Origin: Ichthyophis bannanicus
Taxonomy: Eukaryota > Chordata > Amphibia > Gymnophiona > Ichthyophiidae
Assembly: GCA_033557465.1 (NCBI GenBank)
Contig: CM066035.1
Span: forward strand, 907,587,309 to 907,651,308
Direction of reading: 5' to 3'
Length of the DNA: 64,000 nt
The notes beneath the pieces were generated by a model that worked only from the letters and a program-made list of their open reading frames with translations, was not told the origin of the DNA and made no database searches. The translations under genes and the position numbers were made by a program. Shown here piece by piece: positions 40,945 to 51,747 of this stretch. Positions within the stretch are counted from its first letter, which is position 1, and every line of letters starts with the position of its first letter.

Positions 40945-42848
40945 ATGGCCTCCAGTGGTTTCAAAAAGTGTGATCGGTGTAAGAAACTTATGTCTCTCAC
41001 CGACACACACAACTGCTGCCTTCGGTGCCTCGGCCCTGACCACGACCCCAAGTCGTGTGTGCCATGTGGGAAGATGTCTTCCAAGGCACTCAAAAGTCGA
41101 CAGCATCAAAAGGAAAGGTTTATCTCGGACTCAGCCTCCAGCCAGGCCCGGACCTCGTCTGAGGCCTCGACATCTCGGGATTCCGATCCCGAGCGCCGTC
41201 GAAGCTCCTCGGACAGGGGGTCCCCCGACCGGGAACGCAAGAGGAAGAAGCGGCTTGTGAGGGCAGCATCGAAGGAGGTCCCTGGTCCCTCGAGGGCCAG
41301 GTCTAAGACCTCCGACCGCCGTCCTGGGCCCATGGACCAAGAGAAGCCTGCCAAAGTTCCTCGCGTGGAGCCGGAGTCTGCTGGACACGTAAGCCCCGTA
41401 GTCCTCGTGGACTCTCATCCCAGAGAGCCGACGTCGGGCCCGGCGCCACCGGGGCCCGAGTCGGTGGCTGCTGCATCTCCCGAGCTGAGTCTCAGGATGA
41501 CAGCCTTGGAGTGCAGATTGTCTGCCTTCATGGAGCAGCAGCGGGCACTGATGGCCAGCCTGTCTGGTGCATCTGCCCCAAACACCTGGACGTCGACTTC
41601 GAAGTCAACCCCGGAGACCGAGCCGATACTCGAGACCCTCGTGGCTCGAAGTCGTCCTCGGTCGAGGTCTCCCTTGACCTCCCGTTCGGGACTGAGGGTG
41701 TCGACGCCGGTGCCCCCAGCGTCGGGGCGGGTGCCTCGGGGCCCCGCGGGGTCGGACCCTGACTCCTCCTCGGATGAGTCCGCCTGGGAGACGGAGGACG
41801 AGGAGTCTCCTGATACTTTTAAGACTCGGTGCGTCCCGTCGGACTCACCGCAGTCTGAGCCCCAGAGTAGATCCCCTCCGGAGGACACTAGGTTCTCGGA
41901 GTTCGTCCGGGATATGGCCGCTGCCTAGGCTATCCCTGCCGATCCCGAGGAAGAGCCTCGAGCCGAGGAGCTCGATGCTCTACAGTACGACTCTCCTCCA
42001 AAGGAGGCCTTTACTGTCCCGGTTCCTCCGATGCTGGAACGGCTCCTCTTCCGGATGTGGGAGGCACCGGCCTCGGCGCCAGTTCTGAGCAAGCGAGTCG
42101 ATTCCATCTATCGACTCCGCAAAAGCCCTGGTTTCCAGAAAGCACAGCTACCACACCATTCCATGGTTGTGGAATCGGCCATGCATCGTCTGAAGAGCCA
42201 GAAGATGTACTCCGTGGTGCCCCCCGGCAGGGAGGCCCACAACCTCGATGGCGTCGGTAGGAAGTTCTTCCAGGGGTCTATGCTTGCTTGCCGTGTCCAG
42301 TCTTACCAGCTGTACATGGGCATGTACTTGCGAGACCTGGCCAAGGAATTGGCCGGATTCTGTGCTGGTCTCTCCGGGGAACCCTTGCAGAGATTTAAGA
42401 CCTTGTCCTCAGGGATTCGGGAATGCTCAAAGTTCATTTCCCGCGCCGCCTACGATGGCTTCGAGGCTTCGGCCCGAGTTGCGGCTGCCGGCATCGCGGC
42501 TCGACACCAGGCGTGGCTGCAGTCATCGGACCTCGAGCCATGGGTTCAAGACAAGTTGGTCGATGTCCCCTGCCGAGGTGAGAACCTTTTTGGCAAACCC
42601 ATGACCAAGAAGGCCGCTCAGCTTGAGACCGAGCACCTTACCCAGACAAGACTGTCGAGGAAGACCTCTGCCCCTTCACATACAAAGAAGGGCTCGGGTA
42701 AAAAGTCCTACAAACAGTACCCTCAGTATCAGGCTGCTCAAGCTGCCCCCCAGGGTCAGCAAGCCAAGGGCCAGGGTAATGGGCCCCGTAGGCAGAGGAC
42801 CCCCAAGCCTTCTGCCCCTGCTTCCACTCAGCAGGGTGGGGTTTTTGA
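40945..42848 (+). pseudogene. DIRS gag, family C (one stop)
   Basis: The ATG at 40945 opens a protein with a Cys/His cluster (CDRCKKLMSL, HNCCLRCLGPDHDPKSCVPC). A long S/R/D/E-rich middle follows, then the shared gag core (TRFSEFVRDMAAA, GFQKAQLPHHSMVVESAM, VPPGREAHNLDGVGRKFFQG, ARHQAWLQSSDLEPWVQDKL, CRGENLFG). One in-frame stop (TAG 41926-41928) interrupts it. At its 3' end gag runs straight into RT in one frame here, unlike A3 and B4, where a TGA intervenes. A one-base indel in this copy could explain it. Confidence 0.85.
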
Positions 42849-44759
42849 CTCCTTGAGCATAGCCACTCCGTCCCTCCTTTCCCAGCCCTGCACAGGCGGC
42901 CGCCTTGTACTCTTTGCCCACCAGTGGCCTCTCATCACCACCGACAGTTGGGTGCTGGACATAGTCCAAAAGGGCTATGCCCTGCATTTTCATCAACTGC
43001 CTCCTCCTTACTTCCCAGGGGAGCCCTTGAGGCCTCCCCTGCAAACAGACCTTCTCCTTCAAGAGCTCCAAGGTCTGTTGGTGTACAGGGCGGTGGAGCC
43101 TGTGCCTCCCCACTTGCAAGGTCACGGATTCTACTCCAGGTATTTCCTGGTACCCAAAAGGACCGGTGGCCTTCGACCCATTCTGGACCTCAGGAACCTC
43201 AACAAGTTCCTAGAGAAAGAAAAGTTCAAGATGCTTACTCTTGGAACACTTCTGCCCTACCTCCAGCAGGGAGATTGACTATGCTCCTTAGATCTAAAGA
43301 TGCGTACACTCACATCCTCATTCATCCAGACCACAGAAAGTACCTCAGGTTCATTGTGGGAGGAAACCATTATCAGTACAGAGTACTTCCTTTTGGCCTC
43401 ACCTCCGCTCCCAGGGTCTTTACCAAATGCCTGGCAGTGGTGGCGGCCTACCTGAGAAATCAGGGAATCTTTGTCTTCCCCTATCTGGACGACTGGCTCA
43501 TCAGGGGTCAGACGTGCCAGGAGGCCAGACAAGCCACCCTCAGAACCCTTGCTCTGCTTCAAAACGTGGGCTTTGTCATAAACTTTGCAAAGTCCACTTT
43601 GCTCCCCTCCCAGAACTTGGAGTTCATAGGGGCAAGGTTATATTCTCAACTGGCAAAGGCATTCTTGCCAGCGGACAGGGCCCAGAGACTGATGGACGTG
43701 GCCAAACAGTTCCTAAACAAGCCCCTGGTCTCCGCCAGACTCTGCCTCAGACTTCTGGGCCACATGGCTTCAACAGTGCATGTGACTCCCAGTGCCAGGC
43801 TCCATATGAGGCCTGCAAAGTGGTGCCTTCGGACTCAGTGGTCTCAGGCCACAGGCCGCCTAAGAGACAGGATAAGGGTGTCCAGACCCCTTTTGGCCTC
43901 CCTCAGCTGGTGGCTACATCCACCCAATCTGCTGAAGGGGATGCCCTTCCGAATGCCAGAATACTCGGTGGTCCTCACCACCGACGCCTCTCTGCGGGGC
44001 TGGGGTGCTCATTGTCTGGACAAGTGCACCCAAGGCCTCTGGTCTCCCTGGGAGGCAGCCCAACAGATCAATCTCCTGGAACTTCGAGCTATCCGCTTAG
44101 CTCTCAAGGCTTTTTCTCCGGCCCTGGCTCACCGCTCAGTCTTGATTCAAACAGACACCCAGGTAGCCATGTTTTATGTGAACAAACAGGGCAGGACTGG
44201 GTCAAAGCTCCTTTGTCGGGAGACTCAAGACCTTTGTTCCTTTGCCCTAAAGCACAACATGCTTCTCAAGGCAGTGTACCTTCCAGGCCAGGAGAACTGC
44301 CTGGCCGACCGGTTGAGCAGAATTCTGCAGCCCCACGAGTGGCAGCTGCATCCCTTGGTGGTTCAGAAGATCTTCCTGAAGTGGGGTCTCCCTTGGATAG
44401 ATCTCTTTGCCAGTCCGCTGAACAAGCAACTGCCCAAGTTCTGCTCCAGGCAACCGCATCCTTCGAGGATAGCACCAGATGCTTTTCTGATGTCCTAGTC
44501 TCAGGGCCTCCTGTATGCGTTTCCTCCCACGCCCTTGGTGGCCCGAACTCTTTTCAAGACTCTTCAGGACAAGGCCTCAGTCCTGCTGGTAGCTCTCAGG
44601 TGGCCGAGGCAGCCTTGGTTTCCATTTCTGCTTCAGCTGGCAGTGGATTCCCCTCTACCTCTGGGGTTGCAGCCCAACCTTCTCTCACAGGAGCAGGGTT
44701 CCCTTCTACACCCCAATCTCAAAGCTCTCAATTTGATGGCCTGGAGGCTGCAAGGGTAG
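42849..44759 (+). pseudogene. DIRS RT-RNase H-methyltransferase, C (broken)
   Basis: The RT N-terminus reads in frame with gag to a TGA at 43276 (a tryptophan in A3). A one-base loss near 43297, in the LDLKDAYTHI block, then moves RT to the next frame. The catalytic YLDDW, FGLTSAPRVF, RNase H (TTDASLRGWGAH, LLELRAI, QTDTQ, ADRLSR) and methyltransferase (WIDLFASPLNKQLPKF) follow. Another tryptophan-to-stop change lies at 44496 (TAG), after which the frame continues to 44759. Confidence 0.88.
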
Positions 44760-45015
44760 TTTTGGCTCCCTGGGGCCTACCTCAGGAAGTTGAGGAGGTT
44801 GTCCTAGCCTCTAGGAAACAGTCCACTGGGAAAACCTATGGCCTCAAATGGAAGAGGTTTTCTGTGTGGTGTCAGCTACGTACAGAGGATCCTTTCTCCT
44901 GTACTGTGACAGTAGTGCTTCTGTACTTACTGCACTTATCAAATCAGGGACTTAAGTCCCATTCTGTTCGGGTCCACCTCTCAGCTCTAGCAGCTCACCA
45001 CTCACTGGTGGAGGG
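44750..45015 (+). pseudogene. DIRS recombinase of C, N-terminal part
   Basis: The core-binding domain of the tyrosine recombinase (VLASRKQSTGKTYGLKWKRF, LLYLLHLSNQGLKSHSVRV), in the -1 frame relative to RT. It is cut at 45015 by the LTR-like element and continues at 46509-46513. Upstream of the domain the frame is open through the overlapping RT region. Confidence 0.88.
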
Positions 45016-46508
45016 TGTCACAGGGTAGACCCAACAGAGCCTATACAGATGGAGATCAGCATGGAAGATCAGGGAGAATCTGACAGCATAAACAAAAACC
45101 TGTCAGGCAGTTGCTATAAGCAACTAGGACACACGTGGTCAAGGGCTAAGAAGACACACCCAGGTAGCAGGGGAATGGAAATTTCATTACCTGATGCGGA
45201 TCAGCTGGGAGGAGGTGGAGCCCAGAGACACGTACATAAGGCATGCTCACAAACAGTTAGGGGAAGAAAGGGAAAGAAGGAAAAAGAGAGAGAGACGGGT
45301 AATCAGTCTCATACTCAGAATCAAGACCGGTGGCAGAGAGAGAATGAACAATTGTGTCAGCGTGAAAACCAACAGGAGAGTCTGAGTGAGTCCCAGGACC
45401 TGTTTGATACGTATGGAAGTCAGCAGCTGGACGCTGAATGTGTGAATGAAAGTCACGAGAGACATGGGAAGACTCTTACAGAAGGTAACAGAGCAGTAAA
45501 TACAGAGAGAGGCTGTTTCCTACCTGAATGGGTAAAACCCAGAGTTATTAGGAAAAGCCAACCAGGAACAAGTTTAAAGGAAGCAGAGGGTAACTTCTTT
45601 CCTTGTGCTAGCAGCAACAGGAGAAAGGAAGGTTTCTTACCTACAGGAGCTTGTAACTCTGCTAGCAATCTTAAATACCAAGCTTTTAACAAAGTGCCGT
45701 CTCGAGCAGTGCAATCACACACAGCTGTGCAGAGGGAGCTAAGCCCTACCAGGCTCAAAGCCTATCACGAACATTCTAATAGCAGAACCAGTGAATGTTT
45801 TCAGTTTCCCTTTAACCACCAGCAGGGAAAGAGCTTCTATGAGCCATTCACAGAGGCATACGGTAACCCCCAGCAGGGCATTTGCTCAGAGAAGAGAGGA
45901 GATTTCCTGTTAGACGGAGCAAGTCAACTTCACTCTAGTGAACCAGCTGATCAAACTAACGTATGTACAAATGGTTATGAACAGATGCAGTGTGATACTT
46001 CTGATATACAAGTGAGTCCAGAAGATATGGATTGTTCTTTATCAACTGCTGACCACATGTTCTCTCTAAGATAAAGTAATGAGTTTAACCAGAAGTTAAA
46101 GCAACAATATATTTGCTGATAAAGGTTTCTCAATTAAGCAGTAAAACTAGGCTGTAGTAAAGCAGCAAAAGGAAAGTCTGTTTGCTAACAGAAGGACTAT
46201 TTAAATACCTTTCTTTTGCTAGATTTAAAGGCTGAAGTAAAGCTATTTCTGTTCTACTCTATTCTTTTGTTATATGCCCGGAGAGGCTTTATTATTTGTG
46301 TTGCCAAGTTGAGAAAAACCTCGTGGACGGGGAAATAAAGCCCTTGTTTGAAACCTTACCTGTGTGCACAACTAATTCTTACCAGAGAAGGCATAAACTA
46401 CAACTCCTAGAGGGGCAGGCAGGGCTGTCTGCATCTTCATACAGAGCCAGGAGAGGAATCATTGTGCGATACCTGACCCCTCCAGTAGGGCCCGCTGAGG
46501 GTGTGACA
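45016..46508 (+). mobile_element. LTR-like insertion with an internal ORF (1493 bp)
   Basis: Begins TGTCACAGGG and ends GGTGTGACA (TG…CA ends with a short inverted repeat). It is flanked by AGGG on both sides (45012-45015 and 46509-46512), a 4-bp target duplication. Removing it with one AGGG restores the recombinase frame. A poly(A) signal AATAAAG lies at about 46336, 170 bases before the end. Together these are the features of a solo LTR. Unusually, the sequence between promoter and poly(A) signal holds a 342-codon ORF. Related elements: 61063-62356 and 20740-22035. Confidence 0.7.
45049..46074 (+). CDS. Hydrophilic ORF of LTR-like element (342 aa)
   Basis: One long open frame rich in E, Q, S, N, K and R, with no membrane segment, zinc motif or enzyme motif. 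Charged tracts (KGKKEKERE) lie near residues 70-90. The C-terminus, EQMQCDTSDIQVSPEDMDCS followed by STADHMFSLR, matches the pattern of the ORF ends at 21450-21520 and 61410-61500 (PMQ, acidic spacer, MDCS). It may encode an accessory protein of an LTR retroelement. I do not recognise the family and assign no function. Confidence 0.45.
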   Translation: MEISMEDQGESDSINKNLSGSCYKQLGHTWSRAKKTHPGSRGMEISLPDADQLGGGGAQRHVHKACSQTVRGRKGKKEKERETGNQSHTQNQDRWQRENEQLCQRENQQESLSESQDLFDTYGSQQLDAECVNESHERHGKTLTEGNRAVNTERGCFLPEWVKPRVIRKSQPGTSLKEAEGNFFPCASSNRRKEGFLPTGACNSASNLKYQAFNKVPSRAVQSHTAVQRELSPTRLKAYHEHSNSRTSECFQFPFNHQQGKSFYEPFTEAYGNPQQGICSEKRGDFLLDGASQLHSSEPADQTNVCTNGYEQMQCDTSDIQVSPEDMDCSLSTADHMFSLR

Positions 46509-47293
46509 AGGGACATTCTCTGTCAGGTCACCCCTTGGTGTCCCGCTTTCTCAGGGGCTTGCTTTTGCTCAAGCCTCCAATCCGTCCTCCTGCTCCTGAG
46601 TGGGAGCTGAATGTGGTCTTGCAGCAACTGACTCGCCCACCCTTTGAGCCGATGGCTACTTTCCCTCTACGCTTCCTTTCCTGGAAGACTCTCTTCCTGA
46701 TAGCCCTCACCTCGGCTAGGCGAGTGAGTGAGCTTCAGGCCCTGGTCTGTGATAGACCTTACACCAGGATTTATAGGAACAGGGTAGTCCTCAGGACTCA
46801 TTCCAAGTTCCTCCCTAAGGTTGTCTCCTCTTTCCACCTCAATCAGGAGGTGGTTCTTCCAACATTCTTCCCTAGGCCTCATGTTAGCCAGGCTGAAGCA
46901 GTCCTGCATACCCTGGACTGTAGGAGGGCCTTATCCTTCTACCTTGACCGTACGCAGGGACATAGGAGGGCTATTCAGCTCTTCGTCTCCTTTGACCCCA
47001 ATAAGTTGGGGTTGGCTGTGTCCAAGCGTACCTTGTCCATCTGGGTGGCTGACTGTATCACCTGGGCTTACAAGGCGGCTGACCTTCCTTTGCAGGGTAG
47101 GGTCACGGCCCATCGTGTCAGGGCAATGGCTGCCTCAGTGGCTCATCTCCGCTCTGTGCCCTTGGTAGACATCTGCAGGGCTGCAACTTGGTCTTCAAGC
47201 CAGACGTTTGCGGCCCATTACTGTCTGGAGAGGGAGTCCCGTAGGGACAGTGCTTTTGGCCAAGCAGTACTCCGGAATCTCTTTGAGGTTTAG
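46509..47293 (+). pseudogene. DIRS recombinase of C, catalytic part
   Basis: Resumes with SLSGHPLVSRFLRG and contains R in SARRVSELQAL, H-x-x-R in AHRVRAMAAS, CRAATWSSSQTF and the tyrosine of AHYCLE, to a stop at 47291. All catalytic residues are intact. Only the LTR-like insertion separates it from its N-terminal part, so the gene was probably intact when it was hit. Confidence 0.9.
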
Positions 47294-47404
47294 GCAACTC
47301 CTGCCCTCTGTTGGGCTACCGGTGGAGGTTGTGTCCTTGGGAAGCCTTTCTTTGCTGCTGTGACTAGAGGGAGTTCTCTTGTTCAGCCTGGGTTCCTGGT
47401 AGCC

Positions 47405-47535
47405 CAGAGCTAGGGAGTCACCCATATGTGAGGACTGACTTCCTGCATGGTCCTGGAGAAAGAGTAGTTACTCACCTATAACAGGTGTTCTCCAGGAGCA
47501 GCAGGAATCAGTCCTCACAACCCTCCCTCCTCCCC
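47405..47535 (+). repeat. Internal complementary region of C
   Basis: CACCCATATGTGAGGACTGA to GGTCCTGGAGAA complements the left terminus. AGAGTAGTTACTCACCTATA to CAGGAATCAGTCCTCACA complements the right terminus at 49360-49420. Confidence 0.88.
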
Positions 47536-47625
47536 TGGGAGCTGCAGTTGTACATAGTTTAATTTTTTCATTTTTGTGTGTTGTTCTTAGCTATGTCATT
47601 TGACTGAGATAAGATGGCACCTTTA

Positions 47626-49249
47626 TTTATTTATTTATTTATTTGCTTTTGTATACCGCACTATTTATTATCAGCGCGGTTTACAGGAAACGTATTTGTG
47701 CAAAGAGGGCCTTTCAATGCACTTACAATAAACAGGGTAAATAAACATGTATAACAGGTTAACAGGTAAACAACTATTTACAATTTAGTATGCAGGCTTG
47801 TACAATTATCTCGTTAGTAAGTACAGTTGATACGACAATGACATTCTGTAAATTAAATAGAGGTGGGTTCGGAAGGTAGAGGTGTTGTGGGCATGGGGCT
47901 CGTGTGGAGAGAGTTGGACATGATTGAAGGTGGCTGAGAGCTGTCATTTGAGATGGAGAAGTACTGGGTAAATAGGTGACGTTTCAACGCTTTCCTAAAT
48001 TGAAGAAGGTTGTTGATGGCGCGGATGTCAGATGGGAGAGCATTCCAGCAGGAGGGTGCGTAGAAGGCAAAGGCACGGTTGCTCGTAGTCTTGGAGCATT
48101 TAATGATTGCTTTGGGAAGGATGAGAGTGTTAGTAGCAGCTGACCTCCTCATCCTGTTGGGGGGAGTTATCTGGACTAAGTCAGAGAGGGAGGTGGATGT
48201 GCAGTTATGGATGGCCTTGAAAGTCATTGTTAGAATCTTAAATGAAATCCTGTAGTGGACAGGGAGCCAGTGTAGGTGTTTTAGTATGGGGGTAATGTGT
48301 TCCATTCTAGAGGCTCCATGTAGAGTTCTTGCTGCAGCGTTCATTGCCAACTGTAAAGGATGTAGGGTGCTCTTCGGAAGTCCGTGCAGTATGGAGTTAA
48401 TGTGGTCGAAATGAGGCATTACTAGAGCTTGAAATACTGTTCTGAAGTCAGTCGGGTCTAGCAGTTGTCTAATGTGGCGCAGTGTTCGGATTTTATGGTA
48501 TACTGCCTTTACCATATAAGAGATCTGCTCCTTCATATTGAGTTGTTGGTCAAGGATGATACCAAGGTATCGTATCGTAGGTTTGGTGAAGAGTTCGGCA
48601 TCACGCACTTTTATGGATGATGGAGTGAATGCTTGGTCTCTGCAGACGAATAGGACTTCTGTTTTCTTGAAGTTTATTTTTAGCTTCTGAGTGTGTAGCC
48701 AGTCTGTAACCGCATCGAAGCATGAGGACAGGCGGGAGAGATCTGGGTGCTCAGTTGATATTGTTGTGTACATCAGAACGTCATCAGCGTATATTAGACA
48801 GTTGATGTGGAAGGATCTAATGATAGCGCAGATGGGTTGCATGTAAATATTAAAAAGAAGTGCTGAAAGTGAGGACCCTTGTGGTACACCCTTCGCTTGC
48901 AGGAATGGATCTGATCTTGAGGGGCCGGAGCAAACATTTTGCCATCTTTCATTTAGATATAATGTGTACCATGATAGCGCAGTGCCGTGAACTCCCTTCT
49001 CAGCAAGGCGGGAGAGAAGTAGGTCGTGACTGACGGAGTCGAAGGCAGCTGCGATGTCTAGGAAAATGAGAGCGAAGGCTTGCCTGAGGTTGTCGATACC
49101 TACAGTTAGGGTGTTAAATAACGTGGTTAAGAGAGTTTCAACCCCATGTGACTCGCGGAACCCGTGTTGTCAGGTGTCCAAGGGTGAGTTATTTTCAATG
49201 TGGTGGTCTAGTTGTCGTTGGACTATTTTTTCCATAATTTTGGCTAGGA
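47626..49249 (-). mobile_element. L2 LINE in the right terminal repeat of C
   Basis: A 5'-truncated L2 on the minus strand. Its 3' tail (plus-strand TTTATTTATTTATTTATTTG, then TATACCGCACTATTTATTAT) is at 47626. The word ACCTTTA stands on both sides (47619-47625 and 49250-49256), a likely 7-bp target duplication. The undisturbed target is visible as the complement in the left terminal repeat of C (CCGCCTAAAGGTGTCATC). Confidence 0.88.
47853..49249 (-). pseudogene. L2 ORF2: RT and C-terminal domain
   Basis: On the minus strand from 49249: FLAKIMEKIVQRQL, HGFRESHGVETLL, FLDIAAAFDSVSHDLLLSRL, VPQGSSLSALLFNIYMQPI, the catalytic YADD, TEVLFVCRD, IRYLGIILDQQLNM and HITPILKHLHWLPV, to a C-terminus at about 47853. 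One stop lies near 49170 (a tryptophan codon in relatives). From 48842 on it is open for 329 codons, so it is fairly young. Confidence 0.9.
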
Positions 49250-49420
49250 ACCTTTAGGCGGGAAGGGAACCGCGCATGCGTGCCAGCATTCCCAAAGGCT
49301 TTCATGGAAAGCTGGAGAAATGCTCCGCTGGGGCTTCATCGGCGCCGATGACACCCATATGTGAGGACTGATTCCTGCTGCTCCTGGAGAACACCTGTTA
49401 CAGGTGAGTAACTACTCTTT
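49250..49420 (+). repeat. Right inverted terminal repeat of C
   Basis: GGCGGGAAGGGAACCGCGCA, AAGCTGGAGAAATGCTCCGC, CATCGGCGCCGATG and CACCCATATGTGAGGACTGA mirror the left end. Ends GTGAGTAACTACTCTTT. Confidence 0.88.
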
Positions 49421-49639
49421 CTTCTGACTTGTATTTACTTTCCTGATATAAAGTTGTGTTGCCCTCACTGTAGCCTCTTTTAGTTTAGCTCAGTGATATG
49501 CTACAGAAGGATTCTTTTATCATGTGAGTACCTCCTTAAGCTGTTCCCCAATTTTACCTTCAGTGCTATAGGTCAAGTCCTGACCCCTGACCTTTGTACA
49601 GGTCTTCTTTGCTTTTGCTCTTAGACCATACTGTTTTTA
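49421..49639. other. Unrecognised spacer right of C
   Basis: About 220 bases with no gene or repeat I recognise. Confidence 0.4.
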
Positions 49640-50465
49640 TTTTATTTGTACACTTGATATACCACCTTCAGCCAATGGCGACAAAGTGGTTTACACATCA
49701 TTTAAAAACAATAAAAACATTACATGGTTTGATTAAGGAAAATAGAAGGAATAAAATAAAGTGATTAGTTCTGTTGGGGGGGATACACAAAGGGAGGGGT
49801 TGATAAGAAGAACAGACCAGTAGACTGCTGAACCCATCTTTCAAGAGACCACTGTAGGCTTGCTCAAAGAAGTAAGTTTTGAGGTTTGTTTTTTTAAAGA
49901 TTTCAAAGTGTCTTGTTGGATGTATAGGGAAATTGTATTCCATAGAGCAGGGGCCAAGAAGAAAAGTGTCGTTTGGCGAGTGGACTCATCACGGGCACAA
50001 CTGTTAGTGCAATATCCTAGATGGCTTGTAAGGTATAACTGCAGCCGGTAAGTAAAAAGGAAGGTCTGAGTGAAAGGCCTTATGACCTAAGAGCAATACT
50101 TTCAATTTGATTCTGTAAGCTATAGGAAGCCAGTGTTGGACTCTCAGAAATGGGGTGATGTGATCTGATGTGCTTGGAGTGAGCGAGATGTTTAATAGCT
50201 ACTTTTTGTGTTCTCTGTAGATGCTTGATAAATTGAAGGGTGAAACCATTGTAAAGGGAGTTACTGTAGTCAAATCCACTAATCGCTAGAGCAGTGGTTA
50301 ATATGATAAGGGCTGACGTATTCAAAAGAAGGCAGACAGCTCTGAGCGTTCGAAAGGCAAACAAACAAGATTTCACTGTTTCTGAAATTTGTGGTCCAAA
50401 GGACAATTGCACATCAAAAGTGCATCCCAATCTTTTCAGTGTGCACTTAGAAACCAAGCATCTTA
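49640..50465 (-). pseudogene. L2 RT C-terminus and tail (minus)
   Basis: The tail (plus-strand GATATACCACCTTCAGCCAA, GTGGTTTACAC) is at 49650-49695. The minus-strand frame 49943-49698 has TFKKxLKTYFFEQAYS-like words. The frame 50457-50080 has LKRLGCTFDVQLSF, VKSCLFAFRTLR and SGFDYSNSLYNGF, all L2 C-terminal blocks. Older than the L2 at 47626. Confidence 0.75.
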
Positions 50466-50545
50466 GCTGGATATCCCACTAAGCGGCATTTAGGCAGCTT
50501 GCAGGTTTGCAAACCACCTAAATGCCTGTGAATATCCCCTTCCAC
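50466..50545. repeat. Small palindromic MITE-like hairpin
   Basis: GGCATTTAGG…TTGCAGGTTTGCAA…CCTAAATGCC forms an inverted pair, bounded by GGATATCCCACT and GTGAATATCCCC. A similar hairpin is at 28648-28712. Confidence 0.6.
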
Positions 50546-50730
50546 ACGTATTGTAATCAAGGGATGGAAGACCTAAAAATGGTAAAAATGAATATGACCT
50601 TTAGAAGGAGAGTGGCTGGTAGGATGTAACAAGTTACTGCACATTGGACATATTTTATCGTAAATAAAATAAGAAATAGGTCTATTCTCTGCAATATTAT
50701 TAATAATTCTCGTTTTATTATTAGTTTCTC
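50546..50730. other. Unrecognised spacer
   Basis: A/T-rich, no gene or repeat recognised. Confidence 0.4.
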
Positions 50731-50733
50731 TAA

Positions 50734-51111
50734 GGTACATATTTACTAAACTGCGCTAACAGTTAATGCATCCTTTAGCATGTGCTAACAGCTGTGTGCT
50801 AAAAGCAGTCAGTGTAGTAAAAGTCTTGCTCTGCTTAATGTGCTTTGGGGCAGGGACTGGGCGTGTTAGAGATGGAAAGCAGATGTGGACTTCACATTGT
50901 GGTTTACACAGTGAGTGGCACTAAGTGCAGCCATGTTCATTGCAAATGATGTTACCACGCAGTAAGGGGCTTTTCTGTGTGGTAAGTGCAGAGGACACAT
51001 TGGGCACACCCTTAACAGTTAATGCACAGCCTTTGCAGTTACTGTGCACTAATTTCTGCTCTTAACGCACAGCAAGTGCAAGAACTTACCACACTTTAGT
51101 AAACATGCCAC
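50734..51111. mobile_element. Harbinger-type MITE with TAA target sites
   Basis: Left end GGTACATATTTACTAAAC and right end CTTTAGTAAACATGCC are inverted. TAA lies on both sides (50731-50733 and 51112-51114). The interior is non-coding with GTTAATGCA-type words. The family matches the GGGGCATGTTTACTAAAG elements at 20286, 35589 and 36387. Confidence 0.75.
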
Positions 51112-51114
51112 TAA

Positions 51115-51455
51115 GGGGTCCTTTTACTAAAGCCTGCTAAGCATGTTGGGTGCAAAGCCTCCGCATTAGCTGTCGGGGTGTGACCAGCATTTTCCCAGAA
51201 GTGAATGCGTGATGGGGTGCTTAACATGAAGAGCATAGAGGTGGTGTTAGGTATACTCGTGCTAACTGCTACATTGCCACTCGCCCTAGCAGCAATGTGC
51301 TGTCCACGTCCACACTCCACCCATCCCCGCCCCATTGTGTGATGGCCGATCACCATGTGGTCGCTGGCATGTCCCCCCCACCCCCCAGTATTTCCTCCCA
51401 GCTGCCATGCGTTAAAACACACGTTAACCGGTTACCAGGCTTTAGTAAAGGACCC
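51115..51455. mobile_element. Second Harbinger-type MITE, adjacent
   Basis: Inverted ends GGGGTCCTTTTACTAAAG and CTTTAGTAAAGGACCC, with TAA at 51112-51114 and 51456-51458. It shares its left TAA with the right TAA of the previous MITE. The interior is GC-richer and non-coding. Confidence 0.8.
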
Positions 51456-51459
51456 TAAG

Positions 51460-51747
51460 CAGGGCCAGTGCAAGGCCTGGAGGTGCCCTAGGTGGTCCCT
51501 CCATTCTGCTGCCCCTTTCCAGCAATGGACCCCAGAACGCAAGGCAGTGCTTTACCTGCACATGCTGGCAATGCGTCGCTGGAGGGGAGCAGAAGCGGAA
51601 GATACAAAGCAAAGGAAACAGCAACAGCTCCGGCATGTGCAGGTAAGCACTGCATTGTACTTTGGGGGCCATTGCTGCTGCTGCAGGCCCTGGAGGGCCA
51701 GCGCTCTAGGCAACTGCCTAGTTTCCATAATGGTAGCGCCGGCTCTG
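51460..51747. mobile_element. hAT-type MITE
   Basis: Left end CAGGGCCAGTGCAAGGC and right end GCGCCGGCTCTG are inverted with mismatches. Further inside, GGTGCCCTAGG faces CTAGGCAACTGCCTAG. The 8-bp flanks (ACCCTAAG, CCTCTAAA) are only partly alike. The open frames across it are short and unsupported. Confidence 0.55.

Larger units (their letters stand above)
40531..49420 (+). mobile_element. DIRS family C element, twice interrupted
   Basis: A third DIRS family with the same gene order as A3. Left inverted repeat at 40531-40690, gag, RT-RNase H-methyltransferase, recombinase (split by an LTR-like element at 45016-46508), ICR at about 47405-47535, right inverted repeat (split by an L2 at 47626-49249). 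Its terminal palindrome is TCGGCGCCGA where family A has TCGGTACCGA. Without its insertions it is about 5.75 kb. Several tryptophan codons have become stops. Confidence 0.92.
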
